The translations under genes and the position numbers were made by a program. Shown one piece after another: positions 26,252 through 33,225 of a stretch of 64,000 nucleotides of DNA (position 1 is the first letter of the stretch; the number at the start of each line of letters is the position of its first letter). Source of the DNA: Avoscillospira_A sp052117125 (GTDB lineage: Bacteria; Bacillota; Clostridia; Oscillospirales; Oscillospiraceae). The notes beneath the pieces were generated by a model, which was not told the origin of the DNA, ran no database searches, and saw only the letters and a list, made by a program, of their open reading frames with translations. The stretch lies in contig NZ_JBQKJT010000004.1 of NCBI RefSeq assembly GCF_052117125.1, forward strand, positions 179,029 to 243,028, in the 5' to 3' direction.

Positions 26252-26292
26252 GAAGCAGCCTATGGCTTGAAGGGCCATAGGCTGCTTCTTTA
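26252..26292 (+). terminator. Terminator after the chemotaxis receptor gene
   Basis: A 15-bp perfect stem (26252-26266 with 26274-26288) followed by TTTAT. Confidence 0.88.
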
Positions 26293-26680
26293 TGTTAGGA
26301 GAGCAACCACCGGCCTTGCCGGTGGAGGTTCCCATACAAAACTTTGGCTGCAAATATCGAGCGGAGCAGGTTATCCGTGGTGAACGACTTTCCTTAGAAC
26401 AGCAGCTGCCCAGTTATAAGCTGCGGGACCAGTGACATCAGTGAAATAAAATTCCCAGCCTGGAGGATGTTCTGAACGAAGTATTTGTTGCGGACAAGCG
26501 GCAACGTTGTCTGTGACCGCCGATTTTCTTCCAAAGACATGCGGTGCATACGGCGGATATCTAGGAGGTTTTGACTTCTGCGGTCTGGAGGAAGCCCAGC
26601 AGCGCTATGAAAACGTTGGTGCCCTTGCTTGCTTTCTCATAGGACAAGTCGGCAACCGCATAAAAATGTTGGAAAGGAGG
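26293..26680 (+). other. Gene-poor stretch with eroded coding traces
   Basis: No intact gene is seen. One frame near 26339-26437 reads an uninterrupted peptide with RAEQVIRGERLSLEQQLP, and another near 26540-26680 reads AYGGYLGGFDFCGLEEAQQR and continues to the next gene. Both look like remnants of coding sequence without starts. There is also a CACCGGC/GCCGGTG hairpin at about 26311-26328. Confidence 0.4.
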
Positions 26681-26690
26681 CGTGTGTTTG

Positions 26691-26957
26691 ATGAACAATC
26701 CGCAGTTTCATATCTCGGCGCTGGCAAGCGTTGATACGCAGGAATTACACAAGGATGACTTGGTGGATGTGAGCGGCCTGACTCTTGATCCCCATATCCC
26801 CCAGGCGCTTCGGGCAGGCTATATTTTAAACACAACGGGAAATCCCTATTGTTTCCGCGTGGGCGGCTTGGGTGTCAAGCTGGAGTTTCGGGACGGCGCA
26901 CCGTCTTTGCAGGATGCCCTTTCCGACTTCTTTCAGAGAAAAAAGAGCGGACTTTAA
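26691..26957 (+). CDS. Small protein of the type accompanying serine recombinases
   Basis: This 88-residue protein has no membrane segment or signal peptide. The second half, with NPYCFRVGGLGVKLEFRD and a Leu-rich amphipathic tail, resembles short proteins (TnpW or DUF6870 type) found next to TnpX-like recombinases in clostridial elements. The resemblance is recalled from pattern and not tested. AAAGGAGG lies 10 bases upstream of ATG 26691. It precedes the recombinase gene by 94 bases and may help regulate or direct excision. Confidence 0.6.
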   Translation: MNNPQFHISALASVDTQELHKDDLVDVSGLTLDPHIPQALRAGYILNTTGNPYCFRVGGLGVKLEFRDGAPSLQDALSDFFQRKKSGL

Positions 26958-27051
26958 TCTCTTTCCCGACTGCTGTCCAGAGGTGGAGATATCCCTTGTG
27001 TATCCCTGGAGCAGGAGCACAATATCGGTGTAATGTGGGAGGGAGGTTCGC

Positions 27052-28725
27052 ATGGCACGCAAAAGCCGGGCTATGGGTGAAACAGGAAATTCACGGATTC
27101 GGGTATGGAGAATTGCCATCTATATCCGCCTTTCCAAAGAGGACGCTCGGTGCTTGGACGAGTCCGAAAGCGTCACCAATCAGCGGGCAATCATTACCGA
27201 TCATATCGCCGGGTTTAACGACGGCGACGAATACATCATTGTGGACGAATATGTAGATGACGGCATTTCCGGCACAACAGACGACGAGCGCGATGACTTC
27301 CAGCGGATGCTGGCTGACATCAAACGGGGACGCGTGAACTGTGTAATCGTCAAAGACCTGGCCCGTTCTTTCCGTAATTACAGCGATCAGGGCTATTATC
27401 TCGATGACTGGTTCCCCCGCTACAATGTCCGATTTATCTCGCTGTTCCATCAGCCCCTGGACAGCTACAAAGACCCCCAAACGATGCGGAGTATCGCGGT
27501 CCCTATCCAGGGAGTGCTCAATGAAAACCATTGTGCGGAAACCTCTGACAAGGTGCGGGAGGTATTTGACATGAAGCGCCGCAACGGGGAGCACATCGGC
27601 TCCTTCGCGGTCTATGGTTATATCAAAGATCCCAACGACAAAAACGCCTTAATCGTAGACGAGGAAGCCGCTGCTGTTGTCCGGGAGATTTTCTCCATGT
27701 TTCTGGACGGTATGAGTAAAAATGCCATTGTGCGCTATCTCAATGATCACGGTGTTCTCTGTCCCGCCGCCTACAAGCGGGAACGCCTGGGGCTGAACTA
27801 CCAAAACCCCAGCGTTGATCCGGCGAAACGGCCCTTGTGGTGTGCAACGTCGGTGAGCACGATTTTGAAAAACCGCATGTACTGCGGGGATATGGTGCAG
27901 GGCCGCTACCGCATGAAAAGCTATAAGGTGCATATTCAAGAGGTGGTTCCCAAAGAGGACTGGTACATTGTGGAAAACACGCACGAGGCAATTATTGACC
28001 GGGCCTCGTTTGAAAAGGTACAGTGTCTTTTGAGCCGGAACACCCGCACAGGCCCTCAGCAGAAAAATCTGTATCTGTTCAGCGGTTTTCTGAACTGTGC
28101 CGACTGCGGCAAGGCCATGAGCCGGAGCAAGGTGGGCAGCGTGGTGTACTACTACTGCCGTACTTATAAAGACCAATCCAAGAGCGCCTGTACCAAGCAC
28201 ACGATCAAACAGGACCAGTTGGAAGCTGCCGTTCTCTATGCCATTCAACAGCAGATCTATCTGGCGGTAAACTATACCGAGTTGATGGACCGGCTCAGCC
28301 GGACCCCGCTGGTAAACAGCCGGTCCAAAAAGCTGATGGAGGCCATCGAACAAAAAGAACGGGAGCTATCAAAACTCTCCCGTTACAAGCAATCGATCTA
28401 TCAGGACTGGAAAGACGGCGAACTCAGCCACTCGGATTATCGACATCTGAAAGAGGACTATGCGCAGCAGGCCCAGTCTCTGGAGGAAGTGCTGCAAACC
28501 CTCCGAGCCGAACAGGCGGAGCTGGAAAACGGCGTGGATGCCGAAAATCCAATCTTGACTGCGTTCCGCCGGTATCAGAATATCGACAAGCTGACACGGA
28601 ATATTCTGATTGAACTGGTGGATCACATCAAGGTGCATGAGGGCGGCAATATCAGCATTGTGTTCCGCTTTGCCGACGAGCTGCGCCGAATCAAAGAGGT
28701 GATTGCGCGCAATCCCCATCCATAA
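27052..28725 (+). CDS. Large serine recombinase (TnpX/TndX-like)
   Basis: The 557-residue recombinase has the resolvase catalytic domain, with nucleophile Ser28 in YIRLSKED, the DGISGT motif near 80 and the catalytic Arg region VKDLARSFRNYSDQGYY near 100. The recombinase domain with the zinc ribbon CADCGKAMSR...YYYC...C follows (about 345-385), then a coiled coil (about 420-490). It should act on attP/attB or attL/attR pairs to insert or remove the element as a circle. GGGAGG precedes the start. The gene ends 65 bases from the element boundary. Confidence 0.95.
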   Translation: MARKSRAMGETGNSRIRVWRIAIYIRLSKEDARCLDESESVTNQRAIITDHIAGFNDGDEYIIVDEYVDDGISGTTDDERDDFQRMLADIKRGRVNCVIVKDLARSFRNYSDQGYYLDDWFPRYNVRFISLFHQPLDSYKDPQTMRSIAVPIQGVLNENHCAETSDKVREVFDMKRRNGEHIGSFAVYGYIKDPNDKNALIVDEEAAAVVREIFSMFLDGMSKNAIVRYLNDHGVLCPAAYKRERLGLNYQNPSVDPAKRPLWCATSVSTILKNRMYCGDMVQGRYRMKSYKVHIQEVVPKEDWYIVENTHEAIIDRASFEKVQCLLSRNTRTGPQQKNLYLFSGFLNCADCGKAMSRSKVGSVVYYYCRTYKDQSKSACTKHTIKQDQLEAAVLYAIQQQIYLAVNYTELMDRLSRTPLVNSRSKKLMEAIEQKERELSKLSRYKQSIYQDWKDGELSHSDYRHLKEDYAQQAQSLEEVLQTLRAEQAELENGVDAENPILTAFRRYQNIDKLTRNILIELVDHIKVHEGGNISIVFRFADELRRIKEVIARNPHP

Positions 28726-28729
28726 CGAG

Positions 28730-28755
28730 GCGGTTTGACAAAAAACCGCGTTTTT
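28730..28755 (+). terminator. Terminator of the recombinase gene
   Basis: GCGGTTT (28730-28736) pairs with AAACCGC (28743-28749) and is followed by GTTTTT, just inside the element end. Confidence 0.8.
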
Positions 28756-28764
28756 ACGGACCGT

Positions 28765-29418
28765 TTACTTTCCTATCGAGAGCGCCCCGGTCGCGCCGGT
28801 GGGACCGGTGGGACCACTGGGGCCGGTGGGACCCGTGGCACCGGTAGCGCCGCTGGGACCGGTGGGACCCGTGGCACCCGTTGCGCCGCTGGGGCCGGTG
28901 GGGCCCGTCGCACCCGTTGCGCCGCTGGGACCGGTGGGACCCGTGGCACCCGTTGCGCCGCTGGGGCCGGTGGGACCCGTAGCCCCCGTTGCGCCGCTGG
29001 GACCGGTGGGACCCGTCGCACCCGTTGCGCCGCTGGGGCCGGTGGGACCCGTCGCACCCGTTGCACCGCTGGGGCCGGTGGGACCCGTAGCACCGGTGGT
29101 GCCGCTGGGACCGGTGGGACCCGTCGCGCCCGTTGCGCCGCTGGGGCCGGTGGGACCTGTGGCACCGGTAGCGCCCGGTGCGCCTACAGGACCGATGAAC
29201 CCTGTTGCGCCGGTGGCGCCCGTGGGACCGGTGGGACCAGTGGGGCCGGTTGCTCCGGTGGGGCCGGCCGGCGGGCAGGGAGGCGGACAGGGCGGCGGAC
29301 AGCAGCAGGACGGCTGACAACAGCCGTCACCACCCTGGGTATGGCGGCGCGTCTCCGGCGTAAAGCTCAGTTCCTCACCGCGGCAGTCCTGGGGTGGCAT
29401 ATGAAAAAATTGCGACAT
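28765..29418 (-). CDS. Collagen-like (Gly-X-Thr) protein, 5' part, interrupted
   Basis: In its present form the gene encodes 217 residues. These are a short N-terminal head (MSQFFHMPPQDCRGEELSF), a Cys/Pro-rich segment (CCQPSCCCPPPCPPPCPPA, about 33-52), and about 50 Gly-X-Thr/Ser/Ala triplets. It then leaves register with ALSIGK-stop encoded by the element end. Codons 1-209 are the true 5' part; the remaining 67 codons lie at 23566-23770. Such proteins are filaments of spore exosporium or cell surface in Firmicutes. GAAAGGGG precedes ATG 29418. Confidence 0.88.
   Translation of the reverse strand: MSQFFHMPPQDCRGEELSFTPETRRHTQGGDGCCQPSCCCPPPCPPPCPPAGPTGATGPTGPTGPTGATGATGFIGPVGAPGATGATGPTGPSGATGATGPTGPSGTTGATGPTGPSGATGATGPTGPSGATGATGPTGPSGATGATGPTGPSGATGATGPTGPSGATGATGPTGPSGATGATGPTGPSGATGATGPTGPSGPTGPTGATGALSIGK
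28768..28792. repeat. Right attachment junction of the element
   Basis: CTTTCCT (28768-28774), 8 bases, CGCCC (28783-28787), then the GTC core at 28790-28792 adjoining the collagen 5' part. It mirrors the arm at the left end. Confidence 0.75.
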
Positions 29419-29467
29419 ACGTTTCGTTTCCCCTTTCGCGCGGCCGGATGATTCCTGGGCCGCACAC

Positions 29468-29498
29468 CATCCTATGCCGTCGTCGGGCCGGAGGTGTG
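29468..29498 (-). promoter_or_regulatory. Possible sigma-K-like promoter of the collagen-like gene
   Basis: On the minus strand CACACC (29493-29498), a 16-base spacer and CATAGGATG (29468-29476) lie about 50 bases upstream of the start. The Bacillus sigma-K consensus is roughly ACM, 16-17 bases, CATANNNTA; one position of the -10 differs. Confidence 0.35.
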
Positions 29499-29503
29499 CC
29501 GCT

Positions 29504-29788
29504 TTAATTCTTGCAGTGCTGTTCCAAAATGGTCTGGAGGGCGCTGAGACTGCTGCTGTGGGATCGGGCAATCACCGTATTGCCTCGCCGGGCCTCACAC
29601 ATGGCGCAGTTGACCATCTTGTGGGAGACGGTATTGGTGAACAGAATCATTAAATCCGGGCTGCCGATTTTCCGACGCAGCTCACTTTTCAGGTGCAGAA
29701 AAATCTTTGCCTTACATCCATAGGCCTTGCAGGTGTCCTGGTACAGCCGCTCCATGCGGTCGTTGCCGCCGATGATGACCACGCTCAT
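29504..29788 (-). CDS. DUF2325 domain protein
   Basis: This 94-residue protein is a lone DUF2325 domain. It has a Rossmann-like start (SVVIIGGNDRMERLYQ), a DLMILFTNTVSHKM strand-helix in the middle, and AMCEARRGNTVIARSHSSS in the last third, a pattern shared by this family of unknown function. Lysines and arginines before the middle strand and a CxxC-less single Cys pair are visible. The start at 29788 has AAGGAGG 8 bases upstream. It lies upstream of the collagen-like gene on the same strand. Confidence 0.82.
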   Translation of the reverse strand: MSVVIIGGNDRMERLYQDTCKAYGCKAKIFLHLKSELRRKIGSPDLMILFTNTVSHKMVNCAMCEARRGNTVIARSHSSSLSALQTILEQHCKN

Positions 29789-29813
29789 TGTTTGCGCCTC
29801 CTTGATTTTTGCG

Positions 29814-29891
29814 GTTAGATATAACTAACTTCCATTGAAAAAGAAAAGCGGTCCCCCGCCTTTGTCGCATTGAGTTATATATGGCTAACTC
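29814..29891. promoter_or_regulatory. Two palindromes upstream of the DUF2325 gene
   Basis: GTTAG-N6-CTAAC (29814-29829) and GAGTTA-N8-TAACTC (29872-29891) both contain ATAT-N2-CTAACT, 60 bases apart. TTAG...CTAA dyads resemble DtxR-type metal-regulator sites. Identity of the regulator is a guess. Confidence 0.45.
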
Positions 29892-29943
29892 ATTTGTAGG
29901 ATACCACAGGTCTTCTCTTCTGTCAAGGGTCTTTTCCGGTCAG

Positions 29944-29972
29944 TTGACACAGGGAAGCCGCCGTCGTATCAT
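29944..29972 (+). promoter_or_regulatory. Predicted promoter of the glpA-like operon
   Basis: Perfect TTGACA, 17 bases, TATCAT, 38 bases before the start codon. Confidence 0.75.
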
Positions 29973-30010
29973 GGAGGAAATGAGATTCTACTGTAAAGGA
30001 GTGACCATCC

Positions 30011-31474
30011 ATGGACCGTCCACTGGATATCACCATCATCGGCGCCGGCGTCATCGGCTGTGCCGTGGCCCGGGAGCTGAGTCGCTACCATCTGCGCGTG
30101 GCCGTGGCCGAGGCCCATCCGGACCTGTTCGGCGGCACCAGCGCCCGCAATTCCGGCGTCATCCATGCTGGATTCCACAATGCTCCCGGCTCCCTCATGG
30201 CCAGGCTGTGCGTGGAAGGCAACCGGCTGTTTTCCGATCTGACGGCCCATTTGGACGTACCCATGCGCCGCACCAGCAAACTGGTGGTGGGGTTTGACGA
30301 CGAGGACCGGGCCCATCTGCTCTCCATGCTGGAGCGGGGCCGCCGGAACGGCGTACCGGGGCTGAAGCTCATCGGCCGGGATGCGCTGCGGAAGCTGGCC
30401 CCGGCCGTGGCCGGAGAGTTTGCCCTGTATTCGGCGTCCACCGGCATTGTGGACCCGTTCCAATGGACCTGGGCCTTGGCGGAAAACGCCGCCCACAACG
30501 GCGTCCGGTTTCTTTTTTCCAGTCCCCTGACCGCCGCCGTCCGCCGGGACGGTCTGTGGGCGCTGACCGTAGGAAGCCGCACCCTTTACAGCCGCTGGGT
30601 CATCAACTGCGCCGGGCTGTTCTCCGACAAGGTGGCGGCGTTGTTAGGCTTGACGGGTTATCAAATTTACCCCTGCCGGGGCGAATACTTTCTGCTGGAC
30701 GAACGGCTCTCCTCCCTGCTGCCCCTGCCAGCCTATCCGGTGCCCAACTACCGCACCGGCGGCCTGGGCATCCATCTGACGCCCACATTGGAGGGCAACA
30801 TTCTGATCGGTCCCAGCACCGAGTACATCGACGGCCCCACAGACTGGCGCACCACGGCTCCGACACAGGACATGCTTCTGCGGGAGGGGCGTCGGATTTT
30901 CCCCAGTCTCAGCCGGTCCGACTGCATTCGCGCCTTTGCCGGTGTCCGGCCCAAGCTGACCGGCCCCGACCGGGGCGGCTACGATGATTTCGTCATCTGC
31001 CGCCGGGAGGACGTGTCTCCCCGGGTCATTCATCTCATCGGCATGGAATCGCCGGGCCTGACGGCCTCCGTACCCATCGCTCGGGAGGTGATTCGGCTCC
31101 TGGGCCTGACGGAGCCCCTGGTAGAACGGAGCGACTTCGACCCCATCCGGGAACGGCCCACCGCCCTGCGGCATCTGGGTCCGGCGGCCCAGGCCCGTCT
31201 CATTGCCGGCAACCCGGACCACGGAGAAATTGTCTGCCGCTGCCGCACCATCACCCGGGCCGACGTGGCGGCAGCCCTGTCCGGTCCCTTGCCCGCCCGG
31301 ACGCTGACGGGGTTGAAGTACCGCTGCGGGGCCATGATGGGCCGCTGCCAGGGCGGCTACTGCCAGACCCGTCTGGTGGCGCTGATGGAAGAGCTGGCCG
31401 GGATTCCCAGAGAACAGCTGCTCTACGGCCCGGCCGGTTCCCGACTGTTTCCAGGAAAGGTGCGTGACGTATGA
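30011..31474 (+). CDS. FAD-dependent oxidoreductase with [2Fe-2S] domain (GlpA-like)
   Basis: This 487-residue flavoprotein of the DAO/GlpA family has the N-terminal dinucleotide motif IIGAGVIGCAVARELS (about 9-24), substrate-domain sequences SGVIHAGFHN and PYRG-type PCRGEYF, and a C-terminal BFD-like [2Fe-2S] domain with CRCRTITRADV and CGAMMGRCQGGYC (about 413-457). Related enzymes oxidise glycerol-3-phosphate or 2-hydroxyacids and pass electrons to a partner. AAAGGAG precedes the start. It overlaps the next gene by four bases. Confidence 0.88.
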   Translation: MDRPLDITIIGAGVIGCAVARELSRYHLRVAVAEAHPDLFGGTSARNSGVIHAGFHNAPGSLMARLCVEGNRLFSDLTAHLDVPMRRTSKLVVGFDDEDRAHLLSMLERGRRNGVPGLKLIGRDALRKLAPAVAGEFALYSASTGIVDPFQWTWALAENAAHNGVRFLFSSPLTAAVRRDGLWALTVGSRTLYSRWVINCAGLFSDKVAALLGLTGYQIYPCRGEYFLLDERLSSLLPLPAYPVPNYRTGGLGIHLTPTLEGNILIGPSTEYIDGPTDWRTTAPTQDMLLREGRRIFPSLSRSDCIRAFAGVRPKLTGPDRGGYDDFVICRREDVSPRVIHLIGMESPGLTASVPIAREVIRLLGLTEPLVERSDFDPIRERPTALRHLGPAAQARLIAGNPDHGEIVCRCRTITRADVAAALSGPLPARTLTGLKYRCGAMMGRCQGGYCQTRLVALMEELAGIPREQLLYGPAGSRLFPGKVRDV

Positions 31475-32721
31475 ACGAACCCATTATGAAAGATGTGGTC
31501 ATCCTTGGCGGCGGCCCGGCCGGTTTGGCCGCGGCTTTGGCCCTCCGGGAACAGGGCGTCCGCGACCTGGTGATTCTGGAGCGGGAGCCGGAGGCCGGGG
31601 GCATTCTGCGCCAGTGCATCCACGACGGCTTCGGTCTGACGCGGTTCCACGAACCCCTCACCGGCCCCGAGTACGCTCAGCGGTTCCTGGACCCGGTCTG
31701 GGCGGCAGGCATCGAACTCCACACCGGCACTACAGTTACGGAGCTGACGGCCCAACGGCTGGTGACCGCCGTATCCCGCCGGGGGCTGACGCAGTATCAG
31801 GCCCGGGCCGTGATTTTGGCCATGGGCTGCCGGGAACGGGCCGCCGGGGCCTTGCCCATCTGCGGCACTCGGCCCGCCGGTGTATTTACCGCCGGTGTGG
31901 CGCAAGCCTATGTCAATCTCTATAACACCATGGTGGGCCGGGAGATTGTGATTCTCGGTTCCGGCGACATCGGTCTGATTATGGCCCGGCGGCTGACGCT
32001 GGAGGGCGCCCACGTCCTGGGAGTCTATGAAATTCTTCCCCATCCCAGCGGCCTGCCCCGGAACGTGACCCAATGTTTGGACGATTTCCACATCCCGCTC
32101 CATCTGTCCCATACAGTGACAGAGCTCCACGGCGCGGCACGGCTGGAAGCCGTCACGGTCTGCGCCGTGGACGCTCAGCGCCGCCCCCTGCCGGAGACGG
32201 CGGCGCGGATTCCCTGCGACACGCTGATTCTCTCCGTGGGACTGATTCCTGAAAATGAACTGAGCCGCATGGCCGGGGTGCAGTTGGACAGCCAGACCGG
32301 CGGACCCCTGGTGGACCAGTTCCTGCAAACCACGGTCCCCGGCATTTTCGCCGCCGGAAATGTCCTCCACGTCCACGACGTGGCCGACGACGTTTCCGCC
32401 GAAGCCGAATTTCTGGCGGCCCAGGTGGCCCGGTATCTGGCCGGACCTCTGCCCCCCTGCCCCATTGCCGTCACGGGCCGCGGCTGCGGCCATGTGGTGC
32501 CCCAGCGGCTGTGCCGGGGCGAAGCCGCCGTTCTCTCGTTCCGTCCCGCCGCGCCCCGGCGGCAGCTGGTGGTGGTGGCCATCCAGGACGGACAAACCCT
32601 CTGCCGCCGCACCATTCCCTATGCCACCCCGGCCCAGATGGTCCATCTGCCCATTCCGGACCTGGCCGACGGGTCCCCTGTGGAGGTATGCTGTTATGAC
32701 GACGAAAACCCTGCTGTGTAA
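31471..32721 (+). CDS. Pyridine nucleotide-disulfide-type FAD oxidoreductase (GlpB-like partner)
   Basis: The 416-residue flavoprotein has an FAD motif VILGGGPAGLAAALAL (about 10-25), GCRERAAGALPICGTRPAG in the middle, a second dinucleotide motif EIVILGSGDIGLIMAR for NAD(P), and an FAD-contacting TTVPGIFAAGNVL near 290. In clostridia this type follows the GlpA-like gene and precedes a DUF1667 gene; together they probably form an anaerobic glycerol-3-phosphate dehydrogenase-like complex. It overlaps both neighbours. Confidence 0.87.
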   Translation: MNEPIMKDVVILGGGPAGLAAALALREQGVRDLVILEREPEAGGILRQCIHDGFGLTRFHEPLTGPEYAQRFLDPVWAAGIELHTGTTVTELTAQRLVTAVSRRGLTQYQARAVILAMGCRERAAGALPICGTRPAGVFTAGVAQAYVNLYNTMVGREIVILGSGDIGLIMARRLTLEGAHVLGVYEILPHPSGLPRNVTQCLDDFHIPLHLSHTVTELHGAARLEAVTVCAVDAQRRPLPETAARIPCDTLILSVGLIPENELSRMAGVQLDSQTGGPLVDQFLQTTVPGIFAAGNVLHVHDVADDVSAEAEFLAAQVARYLAGPLPPCPIAVTGRGCGHVVPQRLCRGEAAVLSFRPAAPRRQLVVVAIQDGQTLCRRTIPYATPAQMVHLPIPDLADGSPVEVCCYDDENPAV

Positions 32722-33076
32722 TCTCTGCCCCAACTGCTGCGCCCTGACCGTGACGCTGGAGGGAGACGCGGTCACCGGCTGCACCGGCAATCTCTGCACC
32801 CAGGGGGCCGATTTTGCCCGACAGGAGCTGACCATGCCCCTGCGGAATGTGACCACCTCCGTAGCCGTCTCCGGCGGTTTCTATCCCCTGTGTTCCGTGC
32901 GGCTGTCGGCCCCCATTCCCCTGTCCCGGCTGACCGAGGCCGTGGACCTGCTGCACAGCCTCACTGTGACCGCTCCGGTGGCCATGGGCCAGGTGCTGCT
33001 GGAGGACCTGCTGGGCCTAGGCGTCCAGGTCCTGTCCACCCGCTCCGTCCCCGCACTCCGGTTCTGCAAAGACTGA
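32696..33076 (+). CDS. DUF1667 protein, third subunit of the redox operon
   Basis: This 126-residue protein has the cysteine pattern CNLCPNCC...GCTGNLC in the first 35 residues, suited to binding an iron-sulfur cluster, followed by FYPLCSVRLSAPIP and a compact C-terminal domain. It fits DUF1667, which is always found with the two preceding flavoprotein genes. It overlaps the upstream gene by 26 bases. It probably carries electrons from the GlpA/GlpB-like pair; direct evidence is lacking. Confidence 0.85.
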   Translation: MTTKTLLCNLCPNCCALTVTLEGDAVTGCTGNLCTQGADFARQELTMPLRNVTTSVAVSGGFYPLCSVRLSAPIPLSRLTEAVDLLHSLTVTAPVAMGQVLLEDLLGLGVQVLSTRSVPALRFCKD

Positions 33077-33225
33077 CCGTTCCCATTCTCAACGGCATTT
33101 ATTCGCCAATCTGTGACAATTTTCCTTTCTTTTGGATTTTCAGTGGCCTTTCCTGGGATTGTATGGTATATTAAGGGTATCTAACGATATCAGCATCGGC
33201 AAGCAGGAGAAAAAGAGGCGAAGCA

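Larger units (their letters stand above)
23768..28792. mobile_element. Serine-recombinase element interrupting a collagen-like gene
   Basis: The element is 5,022 bp counting one copy of the 3-bp GTC repeat found at both ends (23768-23770 and 28790-28792). It holds a tiny ORF, a methyl-accepting chemotaxis protein, a small protein and a large serine recombinase, all on the plus strand, opposite to the collagen-like gene. When the two ends are joined they form a symmetric site: CTTTCCT, 8 bases, CGCCC, a 6-base centre, GGGCG, 8 bases, AGGAAAG. That is the layout expected of a serine-recombinase attP. No conjugation or phage genes are present. Confidence 0.85.

Noticed and set aside
26507..26734. 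75-residue frame before the small element protein.
   Set aside because: No credible start or ribosome site and it overlaps the ribosome site and start of the next gene; treated as a coding remnant.
23776..28789. Alternative excision cores (TCG at 28776 region, AT, GC) considered for the element ends.
   Set aside because: TCG gives a frameshift; AT and GC give in-frame joins but break the Gly-X-Thr register and do not centre the inverted arms. Only GTC satisfies register, frame and symmetry.
28799..29317. Long plus-strand frames of Gly-Pro-Val and Gly-Thr-Gly repeats across the collagen region.
   Set aside because: They are reverse-strand shadows of the collagen-like gene; they have no ribosome site and the minus-strand frame alone has a sensible head and tail.
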